A stretch of DNA of 8,580 bases from Oligoflexaceae bacterium. Lineage in GTDB: Bacteria > Bdellovibrionota_B > Oligoflexia > Oligoflexales > Oligoflexaceae. The notes under the pieces were generated by a model that searched no databases, had not been told where the DNA came from, and saw only the letters and a program-made list of their open reading frames with translations. Where the stretch lies: NCBI GenBank assembly GCA_947474445.1, contig CANJJY010000185.1, positions 1 to 8,580 of the forward strand, given 5' to 3'. Numbering within the stretch: the stretch's first letter is position 1; the number at the start of each line of letters is the position of its first letter. This document shows positions 1 through 6,431 of the stretch, one piece after another. A program made the position numbers and the translations under genes.

Positions 1-477
1 GCCAAAGAAGAAGTGCGCCGTTGGGTGGGGCTTGGTTCTCTCGCGGTGCTGGTCAATACGATATTCGTAAAGCGCGAATCGGTAGTCAGTCGGGTTCGAG
101 CCCTGGCCGAACTGCGCGCGCGGACCCGGCATCTATCTTACTGTGTGTTTCCGGAAGGTACGACGACGGCAGCCTTCGCGCCGACTCTCTTGCATTGGTT
201 TCGGGGGCAGATATCGCTCGCCAGACGGCCAGGTCTCAATATTTACGTCGTGGGCATCCATTACCGCGCGCATGAATCCCTCGCGTGGATCGGCGAGGAG
301 TCATTTCTCCCTCATCTCATGGAGACCCTGAGGAGGCCGCAGACTGATGTCTATTTGAATTTTTCGCGGTTCCAAGACCCAGGAACCGGTGCTGAGGGCT
401 TGAAGTCACTGGTCTCGGCCAGTTACCAACAGATGGTCCAGGTCTGCCATAGCGCATCGCAACTTGCCCGCTCGTAA
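1..477 (+). CDS. PlsC-type 1-acyl-glycerol-3-phosphate acyltransferase, 3' part
   Basis: The frame is open from base 1 to the TAA at 475-477, so this is the C-terminal 158 residues of a protein that begins outside the window. It reads AKEEVRRW, then a GTIFV-like segment (NTIFVKRES), then FPEGTTT (bases 148-168), then VVGIHYRA. These correspond in order to the later conserved blocks of the PlsC/LPLAT family, where the F-P-E-G-T block helps bind the glycerol phosphate acceptor. The catalytic HxxxxD block lies upstream and is not visible. The family transfers a fatty acyl group to a lysophospholipid at the inner membrane during phospholipid synthesis. The exact acceptor cannot be told from this fragment; it could equally be an acyltransferase for another lysolipid. 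The GTG at base 13 is just an internal valine. No T-rich terminator hairpin follows the stop. Confidence 0.82.
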   Translation, partial: AKEEVRRWVGLGSLAVLVNTIFVKRESVVSRVRALAELRARTRHLSYCVFPEGTTTAAFAPTLLHWFRGQISLARRPGLNIYVVGIHYRAHESLAWIGEESFLPHLMETLRRPQTDVYLNFSRFQDPGTGAEGLKSLVSASYQQMVQVCHSASQLARS

Positions 478-730
478 AAGTCTTTTTATGCGCTCAAGCA
501 GCGCTTACCTGGAGAATCACAAATTAGTCTTTTTTGATCTCGTTTTAGTGATTTATAACAGTCAGGTATACGATTTTTTGTAATTTTTCTCATTCCATTT
601 TAGCGCCCGCCGATAACTATTTAGCTTCTAGTGGTGTCGCCAAGAAAAATTAAATTGTCTGCTACTAACATAAGCCTGACATTGATCCAAAAGGTATTAA
701 TGCAAGGGCTCCTAACGAGGAGATCGTTCG
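478..730. other. Intergenic region between the acyltransferase and a lipoprotein gene
   Basis: About 250 AT-rich bases with no convincing gene. A small inverted repeat (GCGCT at 490-494, AGCGC at 500-504) has a 5-base loop but no T-run after it, so it is a poor terminator. An exact GCCGATAA octamer lies at 609-616 (see separate entry). TATAAC at 554-559 resembles a -10 box but has no -35 partner at usual spacing. The region should hold the promoter of the gene at 731, but I cannot place it firmly. Confidence 0.6.
609..616 (+). promoter_or_regulatory. GCCGATAA octamer, sigma-28-like -10 element
   Basis: The octamer is identical to the -10 consensus of flagellar sigma-28 promoters and sits 114 bases upstream of the lipoprotein start at 731. 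The window positioned for the -35 element with an 11-base spacer (590-597, TCATTCCA) matches the TAAAGTTT consensus poorly. A better-looking TAATTTTT at 581-588 is too far away (20 bases). It may be chance or a weak promoter. It is noted because the same octamer forms part of a much better promoter at 4324-4350. Confidence 0.25.
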
Positions 731-1720
731 ATGAAGAGTCTGACACTACAAGGTACTATGATCCTCCTGGCGGTTGGCTGCGGTCCTCAAATGGGATCAG
801 TGACAGGAAGCAGCAAGAACTCTGAAACAGGGCCGACCGATAGTCGTCGTGAAACAGTAACAATCAGCGTTGGCATTGAGCAATCTGGTAGTCTCGCCCT
901 CGCTGCAGCGACTTCTTATAGCATGGCGCTCGATAGCTGTGTCTCTGGACTCACTTACTCCAACATCACCCAAGCAAATCCAAACGTCGACGTCTATAAG
1001 TTCGATCAAAGCTGTTTGATCAAGCTCAATTCGTTCACCGTCAATGGGATAAGTTTTGTACCCAGCTCAGCCGATCCCTTTTCGTCCTGGATTGCAGGCG
1101 ACTTAGCGATCTTCGAAGAAGCGGGCAATCCAAGCAATGCCCTCCGGGTCGTCGTCTCCTCGCAACTAGGTAGCCCCATCGCCGGTACCGAATCGGTGGC
1201 TTATTCCTTCTCCCAGATTGCCCAGGGTACGGATAGTTCGCTCGCTAAAGCGGCTGTCGGCAGCTCGCATTCCTTGAGCGTGTCCGGCCAAGATGCGACT
1301 CCTCTGACAATCGCGGCTCTTTCCTTCACGGGGATGACAGCTACGGGCGCTGGACAGTTCGTCTTTACCCTCGAATGCGCTCAGAATGTAACCGGTACCG
1401 CTCCTGCTCTCGCCTGTGCCGGTACATCGCTCGATTCTCTCAAATACAAACTCGTCAAAGATACTTATGGCAGCACGCTGACCGTCGCACAAGCCAGCGC
1501 GATTTTTGACGGAACGGAGCTCAGCATCGCTGACTCTGAAAAGCTCGCCCTTGGCGCCGCCTCGGCTCCAAAAGGTGGATTTGCCACCAAGTCAGGCGCA
1601 AGCGCATTGACTGGTCCCGATCAGATGCACGCGAATCCCAACATGTTGCTCGTCATTCAGGTGGCGGCCTCATCATATCGCTATTTCAATGTTGATGTCT
1701 CGACCCTAACTTATCCTTGA
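731..1720 (+). CDS. Unrecognised secreted lipoprotein (329 aa)
   Basis: I do not recognise the family. The start is an ATG preceded by GAGGAG at 717-722, an 8-base gap. The N-terminus is a short lipoprotein signal: a charged start (MK), a hydrophobic stretch, then AVGC with the lipid-carrying cysteine at residue 17. The position -3 residue is A rather than the usual L, a mild deviation. The next 25 or so residues are a Ser/Gly/Thr-rich linker. The rest is beta-strand-like, rich in Ser, Ala and Thr, with four further cysteines: C70, C95, C216 and C229. These could form two disulfides in the periplasm or at the cell surface. There is no haem motif or catalytic signature. The gene is followed after 93 bases by another lipoprotein gene on the same strand, so the two may be co-transcribed. 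Role unknown; an envelope or surface protein is the most one can say. Confidence 0.8.
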   Translation: MKSLTLQGTMILLAVGCGPQMGSVTGSSKNSETGPTDSRRETVTISVGIEQSGSLALAAATSYSMALDSCVSGLTYSNITQANPNVDVYKFDQSCLIKLNSFTVNGISFVPSSADPFSSWIAGDLAIFEEAGNPSNALRVVVSSQLGSPIAGTESVAYSFSQIAQGTDSSLAKAAVGSSHSLSVSGQDATPLTIAALSFTGMTATGAGQFVFTLECAQNVTGTAPALACAGTSLDSLKYKLVKDTYGSTLTVAQASAIFDGTELSIADSEKLALGAASAPKGGFATKSGASALTGPDQMHANPNMLLVIQVAASSYRYFNVDVSTLTYP

Positions 1721-1723
1721 TTT

Positions 1724-1768
1724 GGTCGGGTCCTCACTGTTGAAATGTGATTGAGGAGTGAGCCGACC
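1724..1768 (+). other. Intergenic imperfect inverted repeat (RNA hairpin candidate)
   Basis: GGTCGG (1724-1729) pairs with CCGACC (1763-1768), and CTCACT (1733-1738) pairs with AGTGAG (1757-1762). This gives 12 base pairs with a 3-base bulge (1730-1732) and an 18-base loop. It starts 3 bases after the stop of the upstream lipoprotein gene and ends 45 bases before the likely TTG start of the next. No T-run follows, so it is not a classical terminator. It could stabilise or process a joint transcript, or attenuate read-through. Confidence 0.4.
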
Positions 1769-1802
1769 AGGTTCGCTCCTCTTCTGCTTAGAAATGAATT
1801 TT

Positions 1803-1807
1803 GGGAG
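1803..1807 (+). promoter_or_regulatory. Ribosome binding site deciding a TTG start
   Basis: GGGAG lies 6 bases before the TTG at 1814. The other in-frame candidate, TTG at 1751, has no such site and falls inside an intergenic hairpin. The 1814 start also gives a clean lipoprotein signal peptide directly at the N-terminus. Confidence 0.7.
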
Positions 1808-1813
1808 TTTTGC

Positions 1814-3226
1814 TTGCAAAGTCGGCTCATCAAAGTATCGGCCAGTCTCACCTCTCTCCTCCTCTTGGGGTGTGGGGCTAAGACCGATGTGTCGACGCTG
1901 CCGACTTTTAGTTATTTTCTTGAAGAGACATCGACCGGTCTGACCGAGAATCGTCTCATCGTCACGGGACTCGAATCCCAATCGGCTCTCTACAAAATCA
2001 CGGGCACTGGATTTACCACGGATATACCGCTTGATAAAGAAACTCCGGTCCTGCCGCGACTCACCCTTAAATACACAGACGTTGGCGATTACAAGGCCCA
2101 GGTCGAGTTTTTTAGGTCGGATGGAACCCCATTATTCAAAGATTTGCTGCACTGGACCTATAGTCTCGAAAATCCAGACAAACCCATTGTGGCGTTTGAA
2201 GAGACGGCGACCAACGATATCTACACTGTGCTTCTCGTCGCAGAAAGTCGAGATCCTGGTACCAATGACATCTGGATCGAAGGTGATATTGCCGCCGACG
2301 AAGTTCCTGCGGGTTCCTGGCGGTCTATACCTCAGACCAGTAAAGTTCCACTCAAACTGAGTGAGCCAGACGGAGACAAAACGGTTCGCGTGCGTCTGCG
2401 CAATAAGTTTAAAAATGAAACAGAATTGAAAACCATCTCCATCCGCAAAAAGTCGGTGCCACCCACCAACTGTCGCGCGGAAGTTAGAGGCACGAGCTCT
2501 TCCTCGCGAACATTAGCCTTGCGTCTCAGCGGTGACAACCAGGGTAAGCTCTACTATCGGGTCTATGGGGACGTCGAGGCTAGCCAAGAGTTTCAAGCTT
2601 TCGAGGCACCGAGCGTGACCGATATTATTCTCAGCAAGGGAGCCGGTGAGAAAAAATTTACCGTGCAACTCCGCGATGAAGCCGAAAATTACTGCCTCAA
2701 GCAAGAATTCAAGATCACCTATGATCCGACCTATCAGGCAGAGGGCATTAGCGTCAAAGATCAGGCTCTTTGGTCCGATGCTCAAGTCGTCACGGTCCAG
2801 CCACGGATCGATCATTTTGAAAGCGATCAGGTGCTCATGTATATTCACGGAGATATTGTCCAGGAAGAAGGTACTTTTGCTTGGATTCCCTACGCGCCTG
2901 AAATTCAAGTGCGCTTAGCCCCGATCAATGGTCATCGTTGGATCAGGGTCCAGTATAAGATTAACGGGGAAGAGACGAACTTTCGCTTCGCCCCGATTTA
3001 CTATCAACCCTTCGTCATCGTGCAAGGAACGAGCAGTCCTTATCAGGTGGTCGCAAGTGACATCTTTGGTCTGGAAAGTTTGAGTATCATAGGTTGCCAG
3101 GAAAGTTATGGGGCGCAGAGCTTTCAAGCCGCTTATCCTTGCACGCCGGCTGCGCCGCAGGTTCAGATCACTTATCTTCTCAAAGATGGCACTAGCATCG
3201 TGCGTCAGAGCCCTTTTCCTCAATAA
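1814..3226 (+). CDS. Lipoprotein with three ~94-residue Ig-like modules (470 aa)
   Basis: I place the start at TTG 1814 because it has a ribosome site and gives a textbook signal: positively charged residues, a Leu-rich core and LLGC with the lipidated cysteine at residue 20. The longer frame from 1751 would bury this signal behind 21 residues. After an N-terminal beta-rich part (about 21-120), three similar modules follow. Each has a G-D pair after an alternating strand (G157-D158, G252-D253, G346-D347) and about 30 residues later a strand pair of the form G-x-K-x-x-x-V-x-x-R (G187-K189, G278-K280, G373-R375). This resembles bacterial Ig-like/Y-Y-Y modules of surface proteins that carry phrases like DGxKTVxVxxRDxxGN. 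C220 and C294 flank module 2 and may pair. A C-terminal part with two more cysteines follows. Probable envelope or surface structural/adhesive protein; no enzymatic motif. Its last 7 bases overlap the end of the minus-strand gene. Confidence 0.78.
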   Translation: MQSRLIKVSASLTSLLLLGCGAKTDVSTLPTFSYFLEETSTGLTENRLIVTGLESQSALYKITGTGFTTDIPLDKETPVLPRLTLKYTDVGDYKAQVEFFRSDGTPLFKDLLHWTYSLENPDKPIVAFEETATNDIYTVLLVAESRDPGTNDIWIEGDIAADEVPAGSWRSIPQTSKVPLKLSEPDGDKTVRVRLRNKFKNETELKTISIRKKSVPPTNCRAEVRGTSSSSRTLALRLSGDNQGKLYYRVYGDVEASQEFQAFEAPSVTDIILSKGAGEKKFTVQLRDEAENYCLKQEFKITYDPTYQAEGISVKDQALWSDAQVVTVQPRIDHFESDQVLMYIHGDIVQEEGTFAWIPYAPEIQVRLAPINGHRWIRVQYKINGEETNFRFAPIYYQPFVIVQGTSSPYQVVASDIFGLESLSIIGCQESYGAQSFQAAYPCTPAAPQVQITYLLKDGTSIVRQSPFPQ

Positions 3227-3912
3227 ATCAGTACTAATTGAAATTGAAGAGAGATGACGTCCCAGCTGTAGGGACCCGAGCTACTTTTCGTCAGAGAACT
3301 CACTTCTCCACCCGAGGGGGATGTTGAGACGACTTTGTCGGTTTTATGCGCGAGGTTTTGCTGCATATAGTTGAGAGCTAGGCCCGCGTAGGGTTGAAAT
3401 TTTTTTCCACTGAAATCGATTTTGTAAAGCCCACTGCAACTTAAGCCAAGATTGCCATTGCCGCTGTAGTCGGTGAGATTGGCAGTCTGGACGCGATCGC
3501 TGCCTATCATGCCTTGGGATTGCGAGGCCGAGGTGAGGTGCGAATACAAAATAAATTCAGGCACCACGGTGACGAGCCAGCGCTTGCCCCATTCGTGGGA
3601 ATAGCCGATCCGCAGACCCAAGGAGAGGTTGGCCGCTTGATTGTCGATCGTGCCCGTCTTATAGGTGACAGAACCAACCCTTAAAGCGAGACCGAGGAGG
3701 AAATGTTCGGGACCGTTCGGTAAGAGTTGAAAATGGGGATCCCCTACATAATCGCTGGAGAGGGTGAAGAGTTTGCTTTGAGTTTTATAGGTACTGCCCG
3801 CTTCGAGATGTCCGCTCAGACCCATTCCGAAGTTTAACTCGCTCCGGATAGCCGCACCGAAAAGGTCCATGGTCCAAAAGAAGACAATGCAGCTGACGAT
3901 CAGGGATTGCAC
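3220..3912 (-). CDS. Probable outer-membrane beta-barrel protein (230 aa)
   Basis: I choose GTG at 3912 as the start. GAGG (3921-3924 on this strand) lies 8 bases before it, and the product then opens with a plain signal peptide: a hydrophobic run, then an FGAA cleavage region near residues 18-22, then a beta-strand beginning IRSELNFGMG. The longer frame from ATG 4026 adds 38 residues without a ribosome site, buries the signal and starts upstream of the likely promoter. The mature protein has repeated short amphipathic strands, such as LSLGLRIGYSHEW, LVTVVPEFILYSHL and FQPYAGLALNYMQQ. It ends in FQLVLIY, with a terminal aromatic residue as expected for insertion by the BAM machinery. The size fits a small barrel of 8 to 10 strands. 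No specific family recognised; it could be a structural or narrow-channel protein. It converges on the lipoprotein gene with a 7-base overlap of the ends. Confidence 0.72.
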   Translation of the reverse strand: MQSLIVSCIVFFWTMDLFGAAIRSELNFGMGLSGHLEAGSTYKTQSKLFTLSSDYVGDPHFQLLPNGPEHFLLGLALRVGSVTYKTGTIDNQAANLSLGLRIGYSHEWGKRWLVTVVPEFILYSHLTSASQSQGMIGSDRVQTANLTDYSGNGNLGLSCSGLYKIDFSGKKFQPYAGLALNYMQQNLAHKTDKVVSTSPSGGEVSSLTKSSSGPYSWDVISLQFQLVLIY

Positions 3913-3920
3913 CTTGAGGG

Positions 3921-3924
3921 CCTC
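3921..3924 (-). promoter_or_regulatory. Ribosome binding site for the GTG start at 3912
   Basis: GAGG on the minus strand with an 8-base gap to GTG 3912. It favours this start over ATG 4026, which has no comparable site. Confidence 0.55.
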
Positions 3925-3949
3925 GCCAGTCAGGGGGGTGGTTCCTTCT

Positions 3950-3955
3950 ATTATA
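3950..3955 (-). promoter_or_regulatory. TATAAT -10 box for the beta-barrel gene
   Basis: A perfect TATAAT hexamer on the minus strand, about 38 bases before the GTG at 3912, would place the transcript start near 3943 and leave a short leader of about 30 bases. The -35 region at 16-18 base spacing is poor: TTACGC or CTTACG match TTGACA at only 2 or 3 positions. If used, it probably needs an activator or is weak. It supports the shorter coding start. Confidence 0.45.
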
Positions 3956-4323
3956 GTGGGCCCTTCTCCCAGGCGTAAGGCCGAATTCTTACCGAAAAGC
4001 GTGCCAAAGCATTTTTTTTGTGTCATGAAACATCACTGTCACCTTCTTGGACATGGTGCTCCATCGTCTTAGACCAATCCTTTCATGTCTTTATCAGCTC
4101 AGGGCCAAAAACGTCTCGCGCTTTGGCAAATTAGTAAATAGTCCCCGAATCTTACGGTGAGGAAATATTATATCCCTCTGATTTTATTTCGTTTTGGTAA
4201 AGAGCTTGCGACTTCGGGGCAGATTTGTCCCTTAGGGTTTTCGCCGCCTCTCTCAAAGCGCTTTTAAAGTGTCGGTCTAACTTTGCAGACTCGTTTGGCT
4301 TTTGGGCTTTTCCCGAAATGCAC
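3956..4323. other. Divergent intergenic region
   Basis: This stretch separates the minus-strand barrel gene from the plus-strand cytochrome operon. The first part (to 4026) could be read as an N-terminal extension of the barrel gene, but nothing supports that. Inside lie a perfect 10-base palindrome AAAGCGCTTT (4255-4264) and a weak hairpin (GGGGCA 4216-4221 with TGTCCC 4226-4231). On the minus strand, GCTGATAA (4098-4091) resembles a sigma-28 -10 box. No gene or RNA is convincing here. Confidence 0.55.
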
Positions 4324-4350
4324 TCAAGTTTTCCCCAAAATGGCCGATAA
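4324..4350 (+). promoter_or_regulatory. Sigma-28 (FliA)-type promoter of the cytochrome operon
   Basis: TCAAGTTT (4324-4331), 11 bases, then GCCGATAA (4343-4350). The established sigma-28 consensus is TAAAGTTT-N11-GCCGATAA, so the match is 7 of 8 in the -35, 8 of 8 in the -10, and the spacing is exact. Transcription would start near 4357, leaving a leader of about 50 bases before the ATG at 4407. No good sigma-70 promoter is seen between here and the start codon. If the host has FliA, this puts the downstream operon in the late flagellar/motility regulon. Binding is inferred from sequence only. Confidence 0.7.
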
Positions 4351-4406
4351 AAACTTTGAACTTATTTGTACTCGATCAGAATCTAAGACAGGGGGGTTAG
4401 GGAACT

Positions 4407-5627
4407 ATGAAAAACTTCGCATCAGGTATGTTGGTATCGTTGCTTCTCAGTTTGCCAGCTTTTGGTGCTGCCGGCGACGATGCAGAACTTGCAGCCGCTC
4501 GGTCGAAAGTCATCTTCGTCTTCAAGCGTCTGGCCGGTGTGCCCCCGCTCGCAGCCGACGTTGAAAAGTTTGCAGCTCAATACAAGGCGGCTCCAGAAGC
4601 CGACCGTGAGAAGGTTCTTCGCGATATCGTCGCAGAAGCTGCTCTCAAGACGGACTCTTTCTATTCAACGACAGTCCTCGACTTCGCTCAAGTAGAGGCG
4701 AGTGAAGAACGCGATCTTTCTGATATCCCTGCTGTGTCGATGAACGACACGATTGCGACCATCATCGGTTATGTCCGCGATTCGAAAGACTATCGCGCGA
4801 TTCTCACCGGTGACACGATGTATATCCCCGCTGGCGCGACCTATTCGGTCGATAACAACACAGCCTATGAAACGTTTTACACCGGCATCAAGAACGGTAC
4901 GGTGAAGCTGGCTGATCCAGCCGCTCTCGTCGAGAGTCCCCAGTTGCCAACGACTGGTCTCAGCGCCGCCGCTGGAATCTTGACCACGCGCGGTTTTGGT
5001 TCGGTCTATTATGATGACGGTACCAACCGCTCTCCTGTTCGTTACACTCTCCTCAACTATATCTGCAAAGATATGGAAGAATTGTCTGACGTAACCCGTA
5101 CCGACGTTTTCGTTCGTCGCGACGTTGACCGCGCTCCAGGCGGCGATGCTAACAAATTCCGTTCGGAGTGCGTTGGTTGCCACGCTGGTATGGATCCCTA
5201 CTCCAAAGCCTTTGCTTACATCGACTTTGTTCGCCCGACCGCCACGACTGCTCGCGTCGCTCTCGGTACAGCGCCCGTCGCTAAGGTCAACAAGAACAAC
5301 GATACCTTCCCCACCGGTGCCACCGTTGCTGATGACAGCTGGATGAACCTCTGGCTCGAAGGCAAGAACGCAGATGCTGGTTGGGATGCGACCAAAAAAT
5401 CCGGCCAAGGTCTTAAGTCTTGGGGCGATTCGGTTACTTCAACCAAAATGTTTCCTGAGTGCATGGCAAAACGCGTTTATAAAACCGTCTGTCTCCGTGA
5501 CAACCGGACTGCAAAAGATCAAGCGTCCATCGCTTCTTTGGCAGAACACTTCGCAACTAGCGGTTTCAACATGAAGGATCTCTTCAAAGAAACAGCCATC
5601 GAGTGTGCTAGCAACATCGGTATGTAA
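4407..5627 (+). CDS. Secreted monohaem c-type protein, DUF1588/DUF1585-like (406 aa)
   Basis: ATG at 4407 follows G-rich sequence (AGGGGGG 4390-4396 and AGGGA 4399-4403). Residues 1-22 form a Sec signal peptide ending near AFGAA. The first part of the mature protein holds FKRLAGVPPLAADVEKF (about 39-55), like the R-L-x-G-x-P-P motif that opens planctomycete-type (PSD) domains. GILTTRGF (190-197) and SPVRYTLLNYIC (209-220) resemble DUF1588. CVGCHAGMDPYSKAF (from 255) is a c-type haem site (C255, C258, H259) inside the C-x-x-C-H-x-x-M-D-P motif typical of DUF1588. FPECMAKRVYKTVC (from 349) and the following helical part resemble DUF1585. The haem would be attached covalently in the periplasm, with electron transfer as likely role; substrate unknown. 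The usual planctomycete proteins of this class are about twice as long, so this looks like a shortened relative. It is the first gene of the operon. Family assignment is by motif memory, not by search. Confidence 0.72.
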   Translation: MKNFASGMLVSLLLSLPAFGAAGDDAELAAARSKVIFVFKRLAGVPPLAADVEKFAAQYKAAPEADREKVLRDIVAEAALKTDSFYSTTVLDFAQVEASEERDLSDIPAVSMNDTIATIIGYVRDSKDYRAILTGDTMYIPAGATYSVDNNTAYETFYTGIKNGTVKLADPAALVESPQLPTTGLSAAAGILTTRGFGSVYYDDGTNRSPVRYTLLNYICKDMEELSDVTRTDVFVRRDVDRAPGGDANKFRSECVGCHAGMDPYSKAFAYIDFVRPTATTARVALGTAPVAKVNKNNDTFPTGATVADDSWMNLWLEGKNADAGWDATKKSGQGLKSWGDSVTSTKMFPECMAKRVYKTVCLRDNRTAKDQASIASLAEHFATSGFNMKDLFKETAIECASNIGM

Positions 5628-5675
5628 CAGACAGCCATCTAACTCTGAAGTAACGCAATGAAAGGAATTTAAGGT

Positions 5676-6356
5676 ATGCGACTCACATATAAGAATTTTC
5701 TCTTGTTCGGTTTGATCTCAAGCTCCCTGATTTTTGGTGCTTGCTCGTCGAAGAAAGTATCGAAGTCGACTCCCGGCGAAGCCCCTGGCGCAGCTGCCGG
5801 TGACCAAACCGGAACGGAAACTGGTTCCAACAACACCCTTGAAGACGAGACAGATCCCGTCAATAGCAATGATAAGGTAGCTGTCCTCAGCGCATCGGTC
5901 GGTCTGCTCAACTTCCGTCAAGTGGCGGCAACCTATCAGTCACTGACGGGTGTAACGTTGAGCAACGCGGCTGTGTTGGCAGAATACAACAAGCAGATCA
6001 CGTCGTTGCCAAACGATGCGGCTCCTGCTGCGATCTCGGCATCCAAGGTGTCGGCTGCTACCAAGCTGGCGGCTCAGTATTGCGATATCCTCGCCACCAC
6101 GCCCGCTCTGCTTGCGGCTCGCATGCCCAACTTTACTGTGACCGCCGTGCCTACTGATTCGACCGCTTACGCTAAAACCCTCCTCAACGGCTTCTATGGC
6201 GCTGAGCACTTGCTGCAAGGTCCACGTGCAACCGATATATCTTCGGTGGCTGCAACTGTTGATGCGCTCAAAGGAATGACCGGAGCAACAGGTCCTGGAG
6301 TATTCATGGCCACCTGCGCAGGTCTTTTGGCCAGTGCAGAGTTTTTCCTCTACTGA
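5676..6356 (+). CDS. Small lipoprotein, possibly related to planctomycete-type cytochrome modules (226 aa)
   Basis: ATG at 5676 is preceded by AAGGA (5662-5666), 48 bases after the previous stop. The signal ends in FGAC with the lipidated cysteine at residue 23; F at -3 is unusual but tolerated. Residues 24 to 66 are a flexible Pro/Gly/Thr/Asp linker with little fold. The folded part (about 67-226) is helical and Ala-rich. It includes FRQVAATYQSLTGVTLS near its start and ends with CAGLLASAEFFLY. The opening resembles the x-x-L-T-G-V motif, and the end resembles the S-P-E-F-L-Y ending of planctomycete-type DUF1592/DUF1549 proteins, but without any haem site. C136 and C214 could pair. It may be a haem-free partner of the cytochrome encoded just upstream, tethered to the outer membrane. 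Function unknown; the family link is weak. Confidence 0.75.
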   Translation: MRLTYKNFLLFGLISSSLIFGACSSKKVSKSTPGEAPGAAAGDQTGTETGSNNTLEDETDPVNSNDKVAVLSASVGLLNFRQVAATYQSLTGVTLSNAAVLAEYNKQITSLPNDAAPAAISASKVSAATKLAAQYCDILATTPALLAARMPNFTVTAVPTDSTAYAKTLLNGFYGAEHLLQGPRATDISSVAATVDALKGMTGATGPGVFMATCAGLLASAEFFLY

Positions 6357-6431
6357 GGAATAAGTGGGTTGAGGGATAGACATTTAAACATCAGGTATGA
6401 CTTTAAAAAGCACTAATACGGGGAAAAAGGT

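Noticed and set aside
490..504. Hairpin after the acyltransferase as a terminator
   Set aside because: Only 5 base pairs and no T-run on the downstream side of either strand.
631..825. 64-residue plus-strand frame overlapping the start of the 731 gene
   Set aside because: No good ribosome site, no recognisable motif, and it overlaps a gene with a clear start and lipoprotein signal.
1751..1813. N-terminal extension of the modular lipoprotein from TTG 1751
   Set aside because: It starts inside a hairpin, lacks a ribosome site and would place 21 residues before a clear lipoprotein signal.
4265..4291. TAAAGTGT as a sigma-28 -35 element
   Set aside because: The sequence at the correct distance (TGCAGACT) does not resemble GCCGATAA.
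4665..5408. 247-residue minus-strand open frame opposite the cytochrome gene
   Set aside because: Shadow of a gene whose plus frame carries a signal peptide and haem motif; no ribosome site or motif on the minus strand.
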